Below, one piece after another: positions 30,691-43,712 of a stretch of DNA of 64,000 bases (positions are counted from its first letter, which is position 1; each line of letters opens with the position of its first letter). The stretch is from the NCBI GenBank assembly GCA_015698045.1, contig BLAL01000281.1, positions 744,001-808,000 of the forward strand, given 5' to 3'. Origin of the DNA: Rhizophagus clarus (taxonomy: Eukaryota; Glomeromycota; Glomeromycetes; Glomerales; Glomeraceae). The translations under genes were made by a program, and so were the position numbers. The notes under the pieces are model-generated. The model ran no database searches. It was not told where the DNA came from and saw only the letters and a program-made list of their open reading frames with translations.

Positions 30691-31519
30691 TGGTCGAATG
30701 ACCAATTTTTGTAGAATAATATAATGAATAATAAAATTTATTATAGCACATAATAAAACACATAGTATCTTTATTTATATTAATAACAGATAAGTATTTA
30801 AAATAAAAACATTTATTATAATAATATGTTAGTATATGACTAATAAAGTTAGTAATATTTAATAAATAAATAGTAAAGCGTAAATATAAAAAGTTAGTAA
30901 TAATTATAATAAAATACACAAATACAAAAAGTTAGTATTATGAAGAGTTTGATAAAATGTATAAAAAAAAAAAAAGAAAAATACGTGATGATGTTAGTAA
31001 AATATAAAAAAAAAAGAATAACATTAGTAATAATAAAATACACAAATACAAAAAGTTAGTATTATGAAGAGTTTGATAAAATTTATAAAAAAAAAAAAAA
31101 GAAAAATACGTGATGATGTTAGTAAAATATGAAAAAAAAAGAATAACATTAGTAATATTAAAAAAAGGTAAAGTTAATATTATAAAATAAAATATAGTCA
31201 GTAATCATTACCATAAATTTAATGGCAAAAATACAATAATTAATATACCTGTAAAATGTAATGAGAGTAAGAAGAAAACAGAAAAGAAAGGGTGTATGAT
31301 TTTTGAAGAATAAACAGAGTCGCGTTTGGTTATTTATATGCATGTTAAGATCAGGTCACGTGCATAAGATCAGACCGAATTTTGATTGGTTAATAATAGA
31401 TAAATTGAAAACCTACTATCGTTAGTTGTAATTTTTCATCTCATATAGTCATATATTATAATTTGCCTTGGACTTTCGGATACCTAATTTTTTTAATAAT
31501 ATTAACTTATTTAAAATAA

Positions 31520-34500
31520 ATTTAATAAAAAGTGTATTGTTTTTTTAAAATGTTATAAAAATCCTCTATTAAAAATATTTCATACAAACTCTTAGGAAAC
31601 CTCAAAAAAAAAAATCTATTTATCAAAAATATCCTATACGAACGAATCTTAGGAAATCTCACAAAAAAATTTCCTATCAGATATCCCATACGAACTCTTC
31701 CAATACAAACTCTTAGAAAATCTCTTAAAAAAAATTTTCTATCAAAGATATCCCATACGAACACCCTACTATATGAACAACTGGAAAATCTTTATTAAAA
31801 TATCCCATACGAACTCTTCCCACACGGACTCTAAGAAAATCTCTTAAAAAATTTTCTATCAAAGAATCCCATACGAACCCTTTCCATATGAACTCTTAGA
31901 AAATCTCTTAAGAAAATTTTCTATCAAAGAATCCCATACGAACTCTTCCATATGAACTCTTAGAAAATCTCTTAAGAAAAATTTTTCTATCAGATATCCC
32001 ATATGAATTCTTCCAATACGAACTCTTAGAAAATCTCTTAAAAAAAATTTTCTATCAAAGAATCCCATACGAACCCTTTCCATATGAACTCTTAGAAAAT
32101 CTCTTAAGAAAAATTTTACTATCAGATATCCCATACGAACTCTTAGAAATAAAAAAAAATCTATTTATCAAAAATATCCTATACGAATCTTAGGAAATCT
32201 CAAAAAAAAATTTCCTATCAGATATCCCATACGAACACTTCCCATATGAACTTTTAGAAATCTCTCTCAAAAAAATTTTCTATCAAAGAATCCCATGCGA
32301 ATCCTTTCCATATGAACCCTAAAAAATTTCACAAAAAAATTTTCTATCAGACATCCCATACGAACTCTTCCAATACGAACTCTTAGAAAATCACTTAAAA
32401 AAAATTTTCTATCAAAGAATCCCATACGAACTCTTCCATATGAACTCTTAGAAAATCTCTTAAGAAAAATTTTTCTATCAGATATCCCATACGAACTCTT
32501 CCCACACGAACTCTTAGAAAATCTCTTAAGAAAATTTTCTATCAAAGAATCCCATACAAACCCTTTCCATATGAACTCTTAGAAAATCTCTTAAGAAAAA
32601 TTTTTCTATCAGATATCCCATACGAACTCTTAGAAATAAAAAAAAAAATCTATTTATCAAAAATATCCTATACGAATCTTAGGAAATCTCAAAAAAAAAT
32701 TTCCTATCAGATATCCCATACGAACACTTCCCATATGAACTTTTAGAAATCTCTCTCAAAAAAATTTTCTATCAAAGAATCCCATGCGAATCCTTTCCAT
32801 ATGAACCCTAAAAAATTTCACAAAAAAATTTTCTATCAGACATCCCATACGAACTCTTCCAATACGAACTCTTAGAAAATCACTTAAAAAAAATTTTCTA
32901 TCAAAGAATCCCATACGAACTCTTCCATATGAACTCTTAGAAAATCTCTTAAGAAAAATTTTTCTATCAGATATCCCATACGAACTCTTCCCACACGAAC
33001 TCTTAGAAAATCTCTTAAGAAAATTTTCTATCAAAGAATCCCATACAAACCCTTTCCATATGAACTCTTAGAAAATCTCTTAAGAAAAATTTTTCTATCA
33101 GATATCCCATACGAACTCTTAGAAATAAAAAAAAAATCTATTTATCAAAAATATCCTATACGAATCTTAGGAAATCTCAAAAAAAAATTTCCTATCAGAT
33201 ATCCCATACGAACACTTCCCATATGAACTTTTAGAAATCTCTCTCAAAAAAATTTTCTATCAAAGAATCCCATGCGAATCCTTTCCATATGAACCCTAAA
33301 AAATTTCACAAAAAAATTTTCTATCAGACATCCCATACGAACTCTTCCAATACGAACTCTTAGAAAATCACTTAAAAAAAATTTTCTATCAAAGAATCCC
33401 ATACGAACTCTTCCATATGAACTCTTAGAAAATCTCTTAAGAAAAATTTTTCTATCAGATATCCCATACGAACTCTTCCCACACGAACTCTTAGAAAATC
33501 TCTTAAGAAAATTTTCTATCAAAGAATCCCATACAAACCCTTTCCATATGAACTCTTAGAAAATCTCTTAAGAAAAATTTTTCTATCAGATATCCCATAC
33601 GAACTCTTAGAAATAAAAAAAAAAATCTATTTATCAAAAATATCCTATACGAATCTTAGGAAATCTCAAAAAAAAATTTCCTATCAGATATCCCATACGA
33701 ACACTTCCCATATGAACTTTTAGAAATCTCTCTCAAAAAAATTTTCTATCAAAGAATCCCATGCGAATCCTTTCCATATGAACCCTAAAAAATTTCACAA
33801 AAAAATTTTCTATCAGACATCCCATACGAACTCTTCCAATACGAACTCTTAGAAAATCACTTAAAAAAAATTTTCTATCAAAGAATCCCATACGAACTCT
33901 TCCATATGAACTCTTAGAAAATCTCTTAAGAAAAATTTTTCTATCAGATATCCCATACGAACTCTTCCCACACGAACTCTTAGAAAATCTCTTAAGAAAA
34001 TTTTCTATCAAAGAATCCCATACAAACCCTTTCCATATGAACTCTTAGAAAATCTCTTAAGAAAAATTTTTCTATCAGATATCCCATACGAACTCTTAGA
34101 AATAAAAAAAAAAATCTATTTATCAAAAATATCCTATACGAATCTTAGGAAATCTCAAAAAAAAATTTCCTATCAGATATCCCATACGAACTCTTCCCAT
34201 ATGAACTTTTAGAAATCTCTCTCAAAAAAATTTTCTATCAAAGAATCCCATGCGAATCCTTTCCATATGAACCCTAAAAAATTTCACAAAAAATTTTCTA
34301 TCAGATATCCCATACGAACTCTTCCAATACGAACTCTTAGAAAATCTCTTAAAAAAAATTTTCTATCAAAGATATCCCATACGAACCCCCTACTATATGA
34401 ACACTTGGAAAATCTTTATTAAAATATCCCATACGAACTCTTCCCACACGAACTCTAAGAAAATCTCTCTCAAAAAAATTTTCTATCAAAGAATCCCATA

Positions 34501-35410
34501 CGAACCCTTCCATATGAACTCTTAGAAAATCTCTTAAGAAAAATTTTTCTATTAGATATCCCATACGAACTCTTAGAAATAAAAAAAAAAAAAATCTATT
34601 TATCAAAAATGTCCCATGCGAATCCTTTCCATATGAACCCTAAAAAATTTCACAAAAAAATTTTCTATCAGATATCCCATACGAACTCTTCCCACACAAA
34701 CTCTTAGAAAATCTCTTAAAAAAAAATTTTCTATCAAAGAATCCCATACGAACGCTTTTCTTATGAACTCTTAGAAAATCTCTTAAGAAAAATTTTTCTA
34801 ACAAAGAATCCATACGAACCCTTTCCATATGAACTCTTAGAAAATCTCTCAAAAAAAAATTTTCTATTATTTATCCCATACGAACTGAACTCGGAAAATC
34901 TCTTAAAAAAAAAATTTTCTATTAGATATCCCATATGAACTCTTCCCATATGAACTTTTAGAAATAAAAAAAAAAAAATCTATTTATCAAAAATATCCTA
35001 TACGAATCTTAGGAAATCTCTCAAAAAAAATATTTCCTATCAGATATTCTACACGAACCCTTCCCATACGAACTCAGAAAATTTCGCAAAAAAATTTTCT
35101 ATCAGATATCCCATACAAACTCTTCCCATACGAACTCTTAGAGAATCTCTTAAAAAAAATTTTCTATCAAAGATATCCAACAAACCTTTCCCATATGAAC
35201 TCTTAGAAAATCTCTTAAAAAAAATTTTTCTATCAGATATCCCCATACGAACTCTTTCCATACGAACTCTTAGAAAATAAAAAAAATTTTTTATCAGATA
35301 TCCCATATAAACTCTTTCCATACAAACTTTTAGAAATCTCAAAAAATAAAAATATCTCTATTTATCAAAAATATCCTATATGAATCTTAGAAAATCTATC
35401 AAAAAAAAAT
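31520..35410. repeat. Satellite array with 60-70-bp subunits (TCCCATACGAACTCTT type)
   Basis: Each subunit has CCCATACGAACTCTTCC, CTTAGAAAATCTCTTAA and a poly-A/TTTTCTATCA stretch. Subunits alternate GATATCCC and AAGAATCCC junctions. Minus-strand open frames (repeats of RDFLRVRMGRVRMGY) are produced by the repeat and show no independent sign of coding. Confidence 0.95.
32149..34115. repeat. Higher-order repeat: four near-identical units of about 489 bp
   Basis: The TCTATTTATCAAAAATATCC landmark recurs near 32160, 32649, 33136, 33626 and 34115, giving a period of 488-490 bp. Differences are essentially confined to poly-A length, implying very recent amplification (unequal exchange or slippage) of a multi-subunit block. 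Confidence 0.95.
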
Positions 35411-35848
35411 TTCTATCAGAGTTTAGAGTTTTAAAATGGTTTATAAATTAAATATTTTAAAACGACGTTATTGAAAAAATCTAAAAAATCCGCTAATATA
35501 TAATAAGCCAATTAGCAACCAATCGGTCATCAATCTGATATGGTCGATTGGTAACCTATTGATAACTGGTAAATTCAACCGTACACCAATCAGTCATCAA
35601 TCAGTCATATGACCAGTTGATAACCGATTTGGAATTTATACCTGATTGATGACCTATTGAAAGAATCAGTCATCAATAGGTATCCAATCGGTTACCAATC
35701 AGTCACATGACCGATTGATGACCGATTTGACTCCATTCGACCTGTGTATGGCAGCACGTTATACATATAAAAGTTGTAAAAAAAAAAAAAAGTTTAATAT
35801 TTGCGGTATTGCAGATGAGTTGCGATACCACAAATGAGTTGCGGCAAT

Positions 35849-36250
35849 GAAGTGACGATATCAAATCAATATCGTAAATACATCTTTTTTTATCCCTGAA
35901 ATTACCAATATCGTAACGATATCAAGACTATACTGATCAGATATTTTTTTAAATAAATGTTGTCACGATATCTCGGCGATAAATTGTGGGATGAAGTGAC
36001 GATATCAAATCAATATCGCAAATATATCATCCTTTTTTTTTGAAATTACCAACATCGTAATGATATCAAGGCTGTGCCGATTTGATATTCTTTTGAATAG
36101 ATATCGTCACGATATTTTCGCGATAAATTATGGTGATGAAGTAACGATATCAAATCAACATTATAACAATATCATCACAGAAATTGATACCATTATGACA
36201 TGAAATTTATATCGTACCCGTATCAATTCAACATCGCTCATATTTTCAAG
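35849..36250. repeat. Three diverged ~145-bp repeats (GAAGTGACGATATCAAATCAATATCG)
   Basis: GAAGTRACGATATCAAATCAA occurs near 35849, 35995 and 36138, each followed by a TATCGTCACGATAT palindromic word. No gene. Confidence 0.7.
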
Positions 36251-37840
36251 GTTTCTGTAAAGAAGTGCTACATATCTCATACATATCAGACAGTTAAAAA
36301 TTGGTTATATATCATAAATCTACCATATATATATTGATTATAATAAAATATATTCAATAGAAATATTATTATTTAAACCATAATTTTATGATACAGAATT
36401 GGGCAGATTTCTGTATCATATATTTTTATGTATATATTTTTTACAAAAAATTCTATGTTTATTATATGATAATCATACAATATTCATATGACTTTTTCTA
36501 TATAAAAAAATGTATAAATTCCTTATCCAATTTTTTTATAAAGCAGATGAAAGATTTAACATTTATGAGATAATGGATTGTTAATTTAATAAATATTAAT
36601 AGCAAATTTATAATTTAAATTCAATTGTAAATTCAAGGTAAAAGTAATTTAATTGTACTGAAAATTTTATTTATATTTTTAATTGACAACAAAAAAAATA
36701 TTACAGAAAAAAAAATCACTACTCTTTATACATATTTATAATATATTTATAATTAATGTGTTTATTTGTTTGTTTTTATTTCATTATATCTGCTTAATTT
36801 GAAAAAAAGTAAAGAAAGTAACATTAGTGAAAAATGGCAGCAAATGTTAAGTAAGATATACTAATAGGGAATAAAGAAAGAACAAAAAGTATACCTGACA
36901 AAGAGCAAATGACTGAAATAAATTAGCAGAATCATATAAGAAGATAAGAGAAGGTAAAAGGGAATTATTAAAAAGGTATTTTGAATATGGACAGAGAACT
37001 GAAAGAAAACTAGAAGAATTAAAGAATAGGAAAATTAAGAAAGAAAAAGTTAATGAACAAAATTTAAAAGAAAAAATATATAGAATGATTAGGATTAAAA
37101 GAAAAAGAGAAGAAAAATTTAAAATAGAATACAGTTAGAATGATAAAAGTTTATAAGTTATTTATGGAAATTAGGAAAGAAAAGTTAGAAAGAATAAAGA
37201 AAATACAACCAAGTGATATATTAAAGTTAAATAATAAAGAATATAATAAAATAATTAAATGTTGTAAATAAAGTAAATATAAAGGAAGATAATAGAATAA
37301 AACAAATTATTAAAGACTGGAATGTTATAAAACTAACTCTATGAATAATAAATATATAAAAGAAATGTTTAAAGAAATTCTTTAAAAAGTGCATTCATAA
37401 AATCCAAAAAAATGAAATAGTATCATAGGATCTTGAATAATATATATATAGGTAACAAAAAATTTGCTTATTTATTATATAAATTTTTTTTTTAAGTTAT
37501 ATAAAATTTTGCTTATTAGAAAGCAAAATATAAAAAAAGTCATAATTATAGATACGTTAAAATTGTTAAAGTTATATATAGATTTTACGTAGCAAGTGGT
37601 GATTTTTATATTACATACTATATATATTATATAAGAAAAAATTTTAATTTCACTTGTACTAAAATTTTTTTAAAAAGATATTTTTTTTTCAATATATCAT
37701 TGATTTTATATACTTTAGTTTCATAAAATTAAATATTATATTTATAAAAAAAATACATTTTTTATAATAATATTCTCTTATTCTTGTTTTTTGTTTACTA
37801 AATTTAACTATATGTAAAATAAATTTTAGTTTAATAAAAT
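36250..37840. other. A/T-rich intergenic DNA with a Lys/Glu-rich coding remnant
   Basis: At about 36930-37135 the plus strand reads as a Lys/Glu/Arg-rich coiled-coil-like stretch (KIREGKRELLKRYFEYGQ), followed by stops. It looks like the end of a decayed mobile-element gene, but I cannot assign it. The rest shows no gene. Confidence 0.4.
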
Positions 37841-38480
37841 CACTTTTTATGTTTAAGTAAAGCTGTTTAGCAATGTCAAAAGTACTCAGATCTTAATTTT
37901 CTTAAGGCTAGGTATAATATTTATGAAGAAATTTGTATTTTTCAAACAGTACTAATTTCAAATTTTTTTTTTCTCTTTTTTAACTTCAGGATGTAATTAC
38001 ATCACTTTGGTCAAATGAAATCACTTTTTTTCGCTTAAGTAAAGTTGTTCAGCGGGATTGAATCTACTTGTATATTAATTTTTATAACGATTAGCATAAT
38101 ATTTATGGAGTATTGGCTATTTTTATATTATCAATTTTTTGTGAAATCTATTTTGCAACTTTGGAGTATGCTTTCACACTTTAGTCAAATAAAATTACCT
38201 TTTTCACTTAAGTAAAATTGTTCAGCGAGGTCGAATCTACCTACAGTAAAAATTTTAGGATGATTGGATTAATATTTGTAGAATGCGACCAAGTTTTGTA
38301 CTTTCAATTATTTATTGTTTATTTGATTTTTAATTTTAAAGTGTAATTTTACTATTTTTGGTTAAATGAAATCAACTTTTTGTACTTAAGTAAGTTGTTC
38401 AAAATGGTTGAAAATAATTGTGCTTTATTTTTTATAACTCTAGGTATAATATTTATTGAAAGGTTAGTATCCCTATAACA
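37840..38480. repeat. Four diverged copies of a ~180-bp tandem repeat
   Basis: AAGTAAAGYTGTTYAGCR words at about 37855, 38038, 38210 and 38390 are each preceded by GTCAAATGAAATCAC and followed by TTATARYG...ATAATATTTATG. This is old, diverged repeat DNA. Confidence 0.7.
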
Positions 38481-38896
38481 GTATTAATTTTTAAATTTTT
38501 AATATTTTGGGTATTTAAATTAAGTTATTTATCACATTAAAATTTATTTGTATTTTAATTTTTATAATAAATTGTACTATAAATATAAATTTCTAAGTTA
38601 TTTATAAAAGTTTTTATATCTGGCTTTATCATGCTGATTTTTTGTATACTTTTTTATCTTTCTTCAGTAATAAAAGCACTTCTTTTGACTATAAAAAAAA
38701 AAAAAAAAAAAGTTTTTATATATGTCATAAAATGAGTTGCTTAGCAATATAAAATTTTTGATATTATAATAAAATTTTGCTTAACAGAGTTTAAAATAAT
38801 TTGCTTATTGATCATAGTAAAAAATTTGGATTTTAATGTGACCTATATATATATTGTTTGGATTCTATCATTGCCAAAATTAAGGTTCTGTATAGA

Positions 38897-39805
38897 TAGG
38901 GCTCTGATCAGTTCAGTTCAGTTCAGTTCTTGCAAAAACTGATACTGAACCAAATTAATCAGTATCGGTATTAATGATTACCAAAACTGATCAGTAATTA
39001 CTGAAAACTGAACTGATTTACCAAATATTTTTAGTAAAAAAATGTTTCGCAACGTTTTTTATTAAAGTGACAAAAAAAATGTTGCAAGACGTTTTTTTTA
39101 TATTAAATCATTTTATAAAAACATTTTACAACATTTTTAAATAAAAAGGAAAATAACGTTGTGAAATGTTATTTTCTATATTAAATTTCTGATGTAAAAA
39201 ACATTTCGCAATATTTTTTACAAGTTTCGCAAAAATAACATTGCAAAACATTATTTTTTTTATATCAAACGTTTATGTAAAAAACATCTCGCAACATTTT
39301 TTATAATGAAATGTTATTTTTCATATTAAATTTTCAATGTAAAAAATGTTTTGCAATGTTTTTTACAAATTCTGCAAAAATAATATTGCAAAACATTATT
39401 TTTTTTATCAAATCATTTATGTAAAAAACATTTCGCAACGTTTTTTACAATATTCGCAAAAATAACATTGCAAAATGTTATTTTTCATAATAAATTGTCT
39501 ATGTAAAAAACATTTTGCAACATTTTTTACAAGTTCTGCAAAAATAACGTTGTGAAATGTTATTTTTTATATCAAATGTTTATGTAAAAAAATGTTTCGC
39601 AACATTTTTTTAACTACATTATTTAATAAAAAGACATTTTTCTTATAAAAAAAAATGTTTTTATTATCGGTAAATTGGTTTGGTAAATCATAAAACTGAT
39701 ACTGAAACTGAAAATTTCAGTTTGATAAATCATAAAACTGAAACTACTCTGATACCGAAACTGGTCAGTACAGTTCAGTAACTACTAAAACTGATCAGAG
39801 CCCTA
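38897..39805. mobile_element. hAT-like MITE, 909 bp, TIR TAGGGCTCTGATCAG, TSD TGTATAGA
   Basis: Left terminus TAGGGCTCTGATCAGTTCAG; right terminus ends CTGATCAGAGCCCTA. The 8-bp TGTATAGA is duplicated exactly at 38889-38896 and 39806-39813. Next to the ends are ACTGATACTGAAC/GTTCAGTA words. The interior is an array of AAAACATTTCGCAACGTTTTT-type palindromes. No coding capacity. Confidence 0.9.
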
Positions 39806-39994
39806 TGTATAGATTAGATCAGATCAGATTTTATTAGATTTAAATTTAATCTGATAGATCTGGATCTAACAATTTTAAATCTGGATTTAAGATTCAGATA
39901 TATATTTAAAATCTGAATCTGATCTGTAAACTCAAATTTAAAATCCAGATCTAATTTAAGTTTAATCTGAATTCAATCTAAATCTAATCTAAAT

Positions 39995-40635
39995 TAAGGT
40001 TGCCTGCCGAAATTAGGTAGTTTAGATCAAGGCTAAAACTTTTTTATAGCTGAAAGTTTAGGCAATTAAAAGTAAATTTGCCGAAATTATAATGCCAAAA
40101 TTATTACCAAAATGCCAAAATTTGGCTGAAATTATAAGCCAGCTTTAATATCATAATTCTGGCCAAATAAAGGATTAATATAAAAATTTCTTTTTTTGGA
40201 TTTTTGTATAACTATTGCATAATACAATTTTTCAATTTTGCTAAGAACTAAAATTTTCTTTTTTGGGAGACCGTTAAAGCAGAGTAGAATCACGTGATCA
40301 TAGTAAAAATAATTGTCACGTAGTATCGTATCCTCCATTCTTTATTTTTACTAAGTATTCTAGTAACAGAATTTTTTCAGTTAGTAAAAACATATTTATT
40401 ACATCCATTATTTGTCACATTGTAATTTCTTAATGCCGTAATTCTGGTCAATTCTACCCTGCTTTAATGACCCCTTTTTTGGAAATTTGTGTAATATCAC
40501 GTTTCTTAATGCTGTAATTTTGGCTAATTTTTAATTTTAGCCAAAATTAAGAATAGTTTTGGCTTTAGTTTCAGAATAGATTTGATTAGCCAAAATTTTT
40601 CAGAATTTCCTCTTTAGTTTCAGCAAGCAACCTTA
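39995..40635. mobile_element. MITE, 641 bp, TIR TAAGGTTGCYTGCYGAAA
   Basis: TAAGGTTGCCTGCCGAAATTA on the left and the inverted TAAGGTTGCTTGCTGAAACTA on the right. Flanks ATCTAAAT and AACCAAAT match at six of eight bases, compatible with an old 8-bp hAT-type duplication. GCCAAAATT words fill the interior. It sits inside a GATCTGAAT-rich repeat. Confidence 0.75.
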
Positions 40636-40649
40636 AACCAAATCTGACC

Positions 40650-43010
40650 AAATTCAGATTTAAAATAAATAAATAACAATAAAAAAAATAATTTTAATAT
40701 TTTTTTAAAATTGTTTTAATAAAAAAAATATTATTTAATAGTTTTTTTAAAATCATTTTAATAAAAAAAATAATTTTATGTTTTTTTAAAGTCATTTATT
40801 AAAAAAAAATGATTTTACATTTTTTTTTAAAATCATTTTAATGAAACAATGATTTTACTTTTTTTTAAAAAAATCGGTTTAATAAAAAATGATTTTTACC
40901 ATTTTTTTTAAAAAAAATTGTTTAATCAAAAATGATTTTTACCATTTTTTTTAAAATCATTTTGATGAAAAATAATTTTACATTTTTTTATTAAAATTTT
41001 TTAATGAAAAAATAATTTTTAATATTTTTTTAAAATCATTTTAATGTAAAAATAATTTCTAATGTTTTTTTTTAAAATCATTTTAATGAAAAAATAATTT
41101 TAATATTTTTTTAAAATTATTTTAATGAAAAAACAATTTTTAATATTTTTTTAAAATCATTTTAATGAAAAAAAATAATTTTATATTTTTTTAAAAATCA
41201 TTTTAATAGAAAGAAAAAAAACAATTTATATTTTTTTTTAAAAAAAAAATTATTTTAATGAAAAAAATAATTTTATATTTTTTTTTAAATTATTTTGATG
41301 AAAAATGATTTTATTTTTTTTTTTAAATTATTTTGATGAAAAATAATTTTATTTTTTTTTAAAAAAATCATTTTAATAAAAATAACATTTTTTAAAAAGA
41401 AATAATTTATTTACCGCCCCACGCGTTGCAAATTTTATGTTTATTATTGCCATTTTAAGAAATTTTTTATGTTTATCATTGTCATTTTAAGGGGGGTGCA
41501 GTGTATAAGCTGGTTGATCAACATAAACAATTTACAAAAAAGGAAGAATGCGTTGTAATGCAGGTGCGTTAAATAAATTTACTCTTTTAAAAAAATCATT
41601 TTAATGAAAAAAAATGATTTTTAATATTTTTTTAAAAAATTGTTTTGATGAAAAATGCTTTTAATATTTTTTGAAAAAATCGTTTTAATAAAAAAATGAT
41701 TTTTAACTTTTTTAAATTGTTTTAATAAAAAAAATGATTTATGGTGACTATCATCTATAAAAGACAGTAGTCTGAAATTTGAAATCTTATTTATTTATAT
41801 TATATAACTTAATTTTTAAAGTAATTTTTAAAATATTTTGCTAAAGTATAATAATTGTTATGCAAGCGGCAAATTTTTTCTTGCCACATTACATGAAATT
41901 TTTATGGATTTATATGAAATTTTTGTAAAAGTCATAAAAATTCTATGAAAACTAATCCAAAATTTTATATTTTTATTATTGTTACTTATTAAAATTATCA
42001 AACTTTGACCTGCTGTAATATTAATTAAAATTCTTACTAAATTCTTTAAAATAAACTGATAGAAATAATTAATATATAGGCAGACCCATAGCAAAAGGTG
42101 GGACTGGGACAATAATATAATTTTAAAATAATCATAAATTTAATTATTTAATTAATTTAAAGAATTATTGCTATTTTAAAAACTTTTTAAAGATTTTTAA
42201 ATTAGTTTTTTTTAAACTAGATTAAAATTTTGCAAGGAATTCATTAAAAGCATTAGTTTTTTTTTAGCATATTTATATAACTTATTAAATGAAATAAAAA
42301 AAAATATATAAATTACAAATTATTAAAAATTTAATTTTTTTATTAATATATTATAAATAAAAAAATATTTTTTTTAAAAAATTAAGTTAATTAATATATA
42401 ATTATAATAAAATCTCAAAAAAATTTTTTTGGCTGAGTCCCACCTTTTGCTATAGGTCTACCTACATATTGCTCTATTATTTTATCAGTTTAATTTCTTC
42501 TTTTTACTATTTAATTTATAATTTATAAAGTTTAAAAGTCACATAATATTATTGTTATTTATAGATAATAGCTACTATATGCTTTTTAAAAATCATTTAA
42601 TAAAAAAATAATTTTACTTTTTTTTTAAATTATTTTAATAAAAAAAGAATATTAATATTTCTTTTAAAAAACATTTTAATAAAAAAATGATTTTAACATT
42701 AATTTTAAAAATCATTTTAATAAATAAAAATGATTTTAACATTAATTTTAAAAATCATTTTAATAAATAAAAATGATTTTAACATTTTTTTAAAAATCGT
42801 TTTAATAAATAAAAAATAATTTTAACATTTTTTTTAAAAATTATTTAATAAATAAAAACAATTTTAATGTTTCTTTTAAAAATTATTTTAATAAATAAGA
42901 AGTGATTTTAAGAGTTTTTTCTAAATTGTTTAATAAAATAAAATGATTTAATATGTTTTCTAAATTGTTTATTTAAAAAATAATTTAATGTTTTTTTTTA
43001 TTAAAAAATG
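40650..43010. repeat. Long array of degenerate AAAATCATTTTAATGAAAAA repeats
   Basis: Units of about 40-45 bp made of poly-T, AAAATCATTTTAATRAAAAA and ATAATTTTAATATT, continuing on both sides of the MITE at 42079 and of an unrelated GC-richer block at about 41410-41575. No gene. Confidence 0.75.
42079..42462. mobile_element. MITE, 384 bp, ~34-bp TIR, TA target duplication
   Basis: GGCAGACCCATAGCAAAAGG(TGGGACT) at the left is inverted at the right as AGTCCCACCTTTTGCTATAGG(TCTACC). Both ends are flanked by TA (42077-42078, 42463-42464), the Tc1/mariner-type target. The interior is A/T-rich and non-coding. Confidence 0.8.
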
Positions 43011-43712
43011 GAATTATTTATAAAAAAATACCAATTTCAGCATTTTTTTTTATAAAGTAATGTGAAATAATGCCATTTTGGTGTATTTAATAAGTTGCAG
43101 TTCTATTCTGGTATTTTTTCAATTTGGTATATAAAAATGCTAAAACTATTTGTTCTGGCATTTCTTTTGCAACTTCATATATATATAAAATGCCAGAATT
43201 ATTTATTCTAGTTTTTTTTTTACAATTTTATAAATAAAAATGCTTTGAATAAACAGATCTTATGATCTGATTCAGATCTGGCAAATCTGATCTGAATTTT
43301 TTTTAAGTTTAAAGATGTTGGACATCACATATTTATTTAGAAATAAGGGAAGACATTACTGTCACATTCAAAGCTTATTTAACATACATCCAAGGCTCAA
43401 AAGAGCCACAGTCTCGCCAAGCATCTATACTAAAAGAATAAAGGAATCAAAAAACAAAAAAGAAAAATTGTAAAGTGTGATGACTGTCTAAACAAGAAAT
43501 TAATTAGTAACTACAAAGCTACATCTTATGGCTAATTTCCTATTTCTAGCGTATTAACTACATAAACTAATTAGTTGCTCTAATAGCCGCTTAATTTTTA
43601 CCTTGTTCTTCGTGTTAGGTTGATTACTATTAGACACGTGTAAGCCTTTATCATAGTTCTGACTGCTAGCAGATTTGGTTGAGAGTTCATCATCTTTTGA
43701 TTTTAAATTGTA

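Larger units (their letters stand above)
30018..35746. mobile_element. Non-autonomous CACTA-like element, 5,729 bp, filled with satellite DNA
   Basis: The left end is CACAGGTCGAACGGTGGCAAATC. The right end is the inverted CACAGGTCGAATGGAGTCAAATC. Both are flanked by TAT (30015-30017 and 35747-35749). CAC-starting termini with a 3-bp duplication are the CACTA signature. Subterminal sequences at both ends are packed with CAATCGG/CCGATTG words (30040-30200 and 35500-35735). No transposase is present. The interior is a TCAAATTAAGG microsatellite (30185-30690), a short A/T-rich unit (30690-31420) and a 3.9-kb satellite array (31520-35410). It would depend on a transposase supplied by another copy. 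Confidence 0.8.

Noticed and set aside
31522..35342. Many minus-strand open frames repeating RDFLRVRMGRVRMGY
   Set aside because: They track the satellite unit exactly, exist because the unit lacks stops in one frame, have no start context or intron structure, and change frame where poly-A length changes.
36930..37300. Lys/Glu-rich region considered as a gene
   Set aside because: Broken by stops after about 65 codons and without domain or start; kept only as a remnant note.
41410..41575. Possible extra MITE (TTTACCGCCCCACGCGTTGC...GCGTTGTAATGCAGGTGCG)
   Set aside because: The inverted similarity is short and patchy and no convincing target duplication was found.
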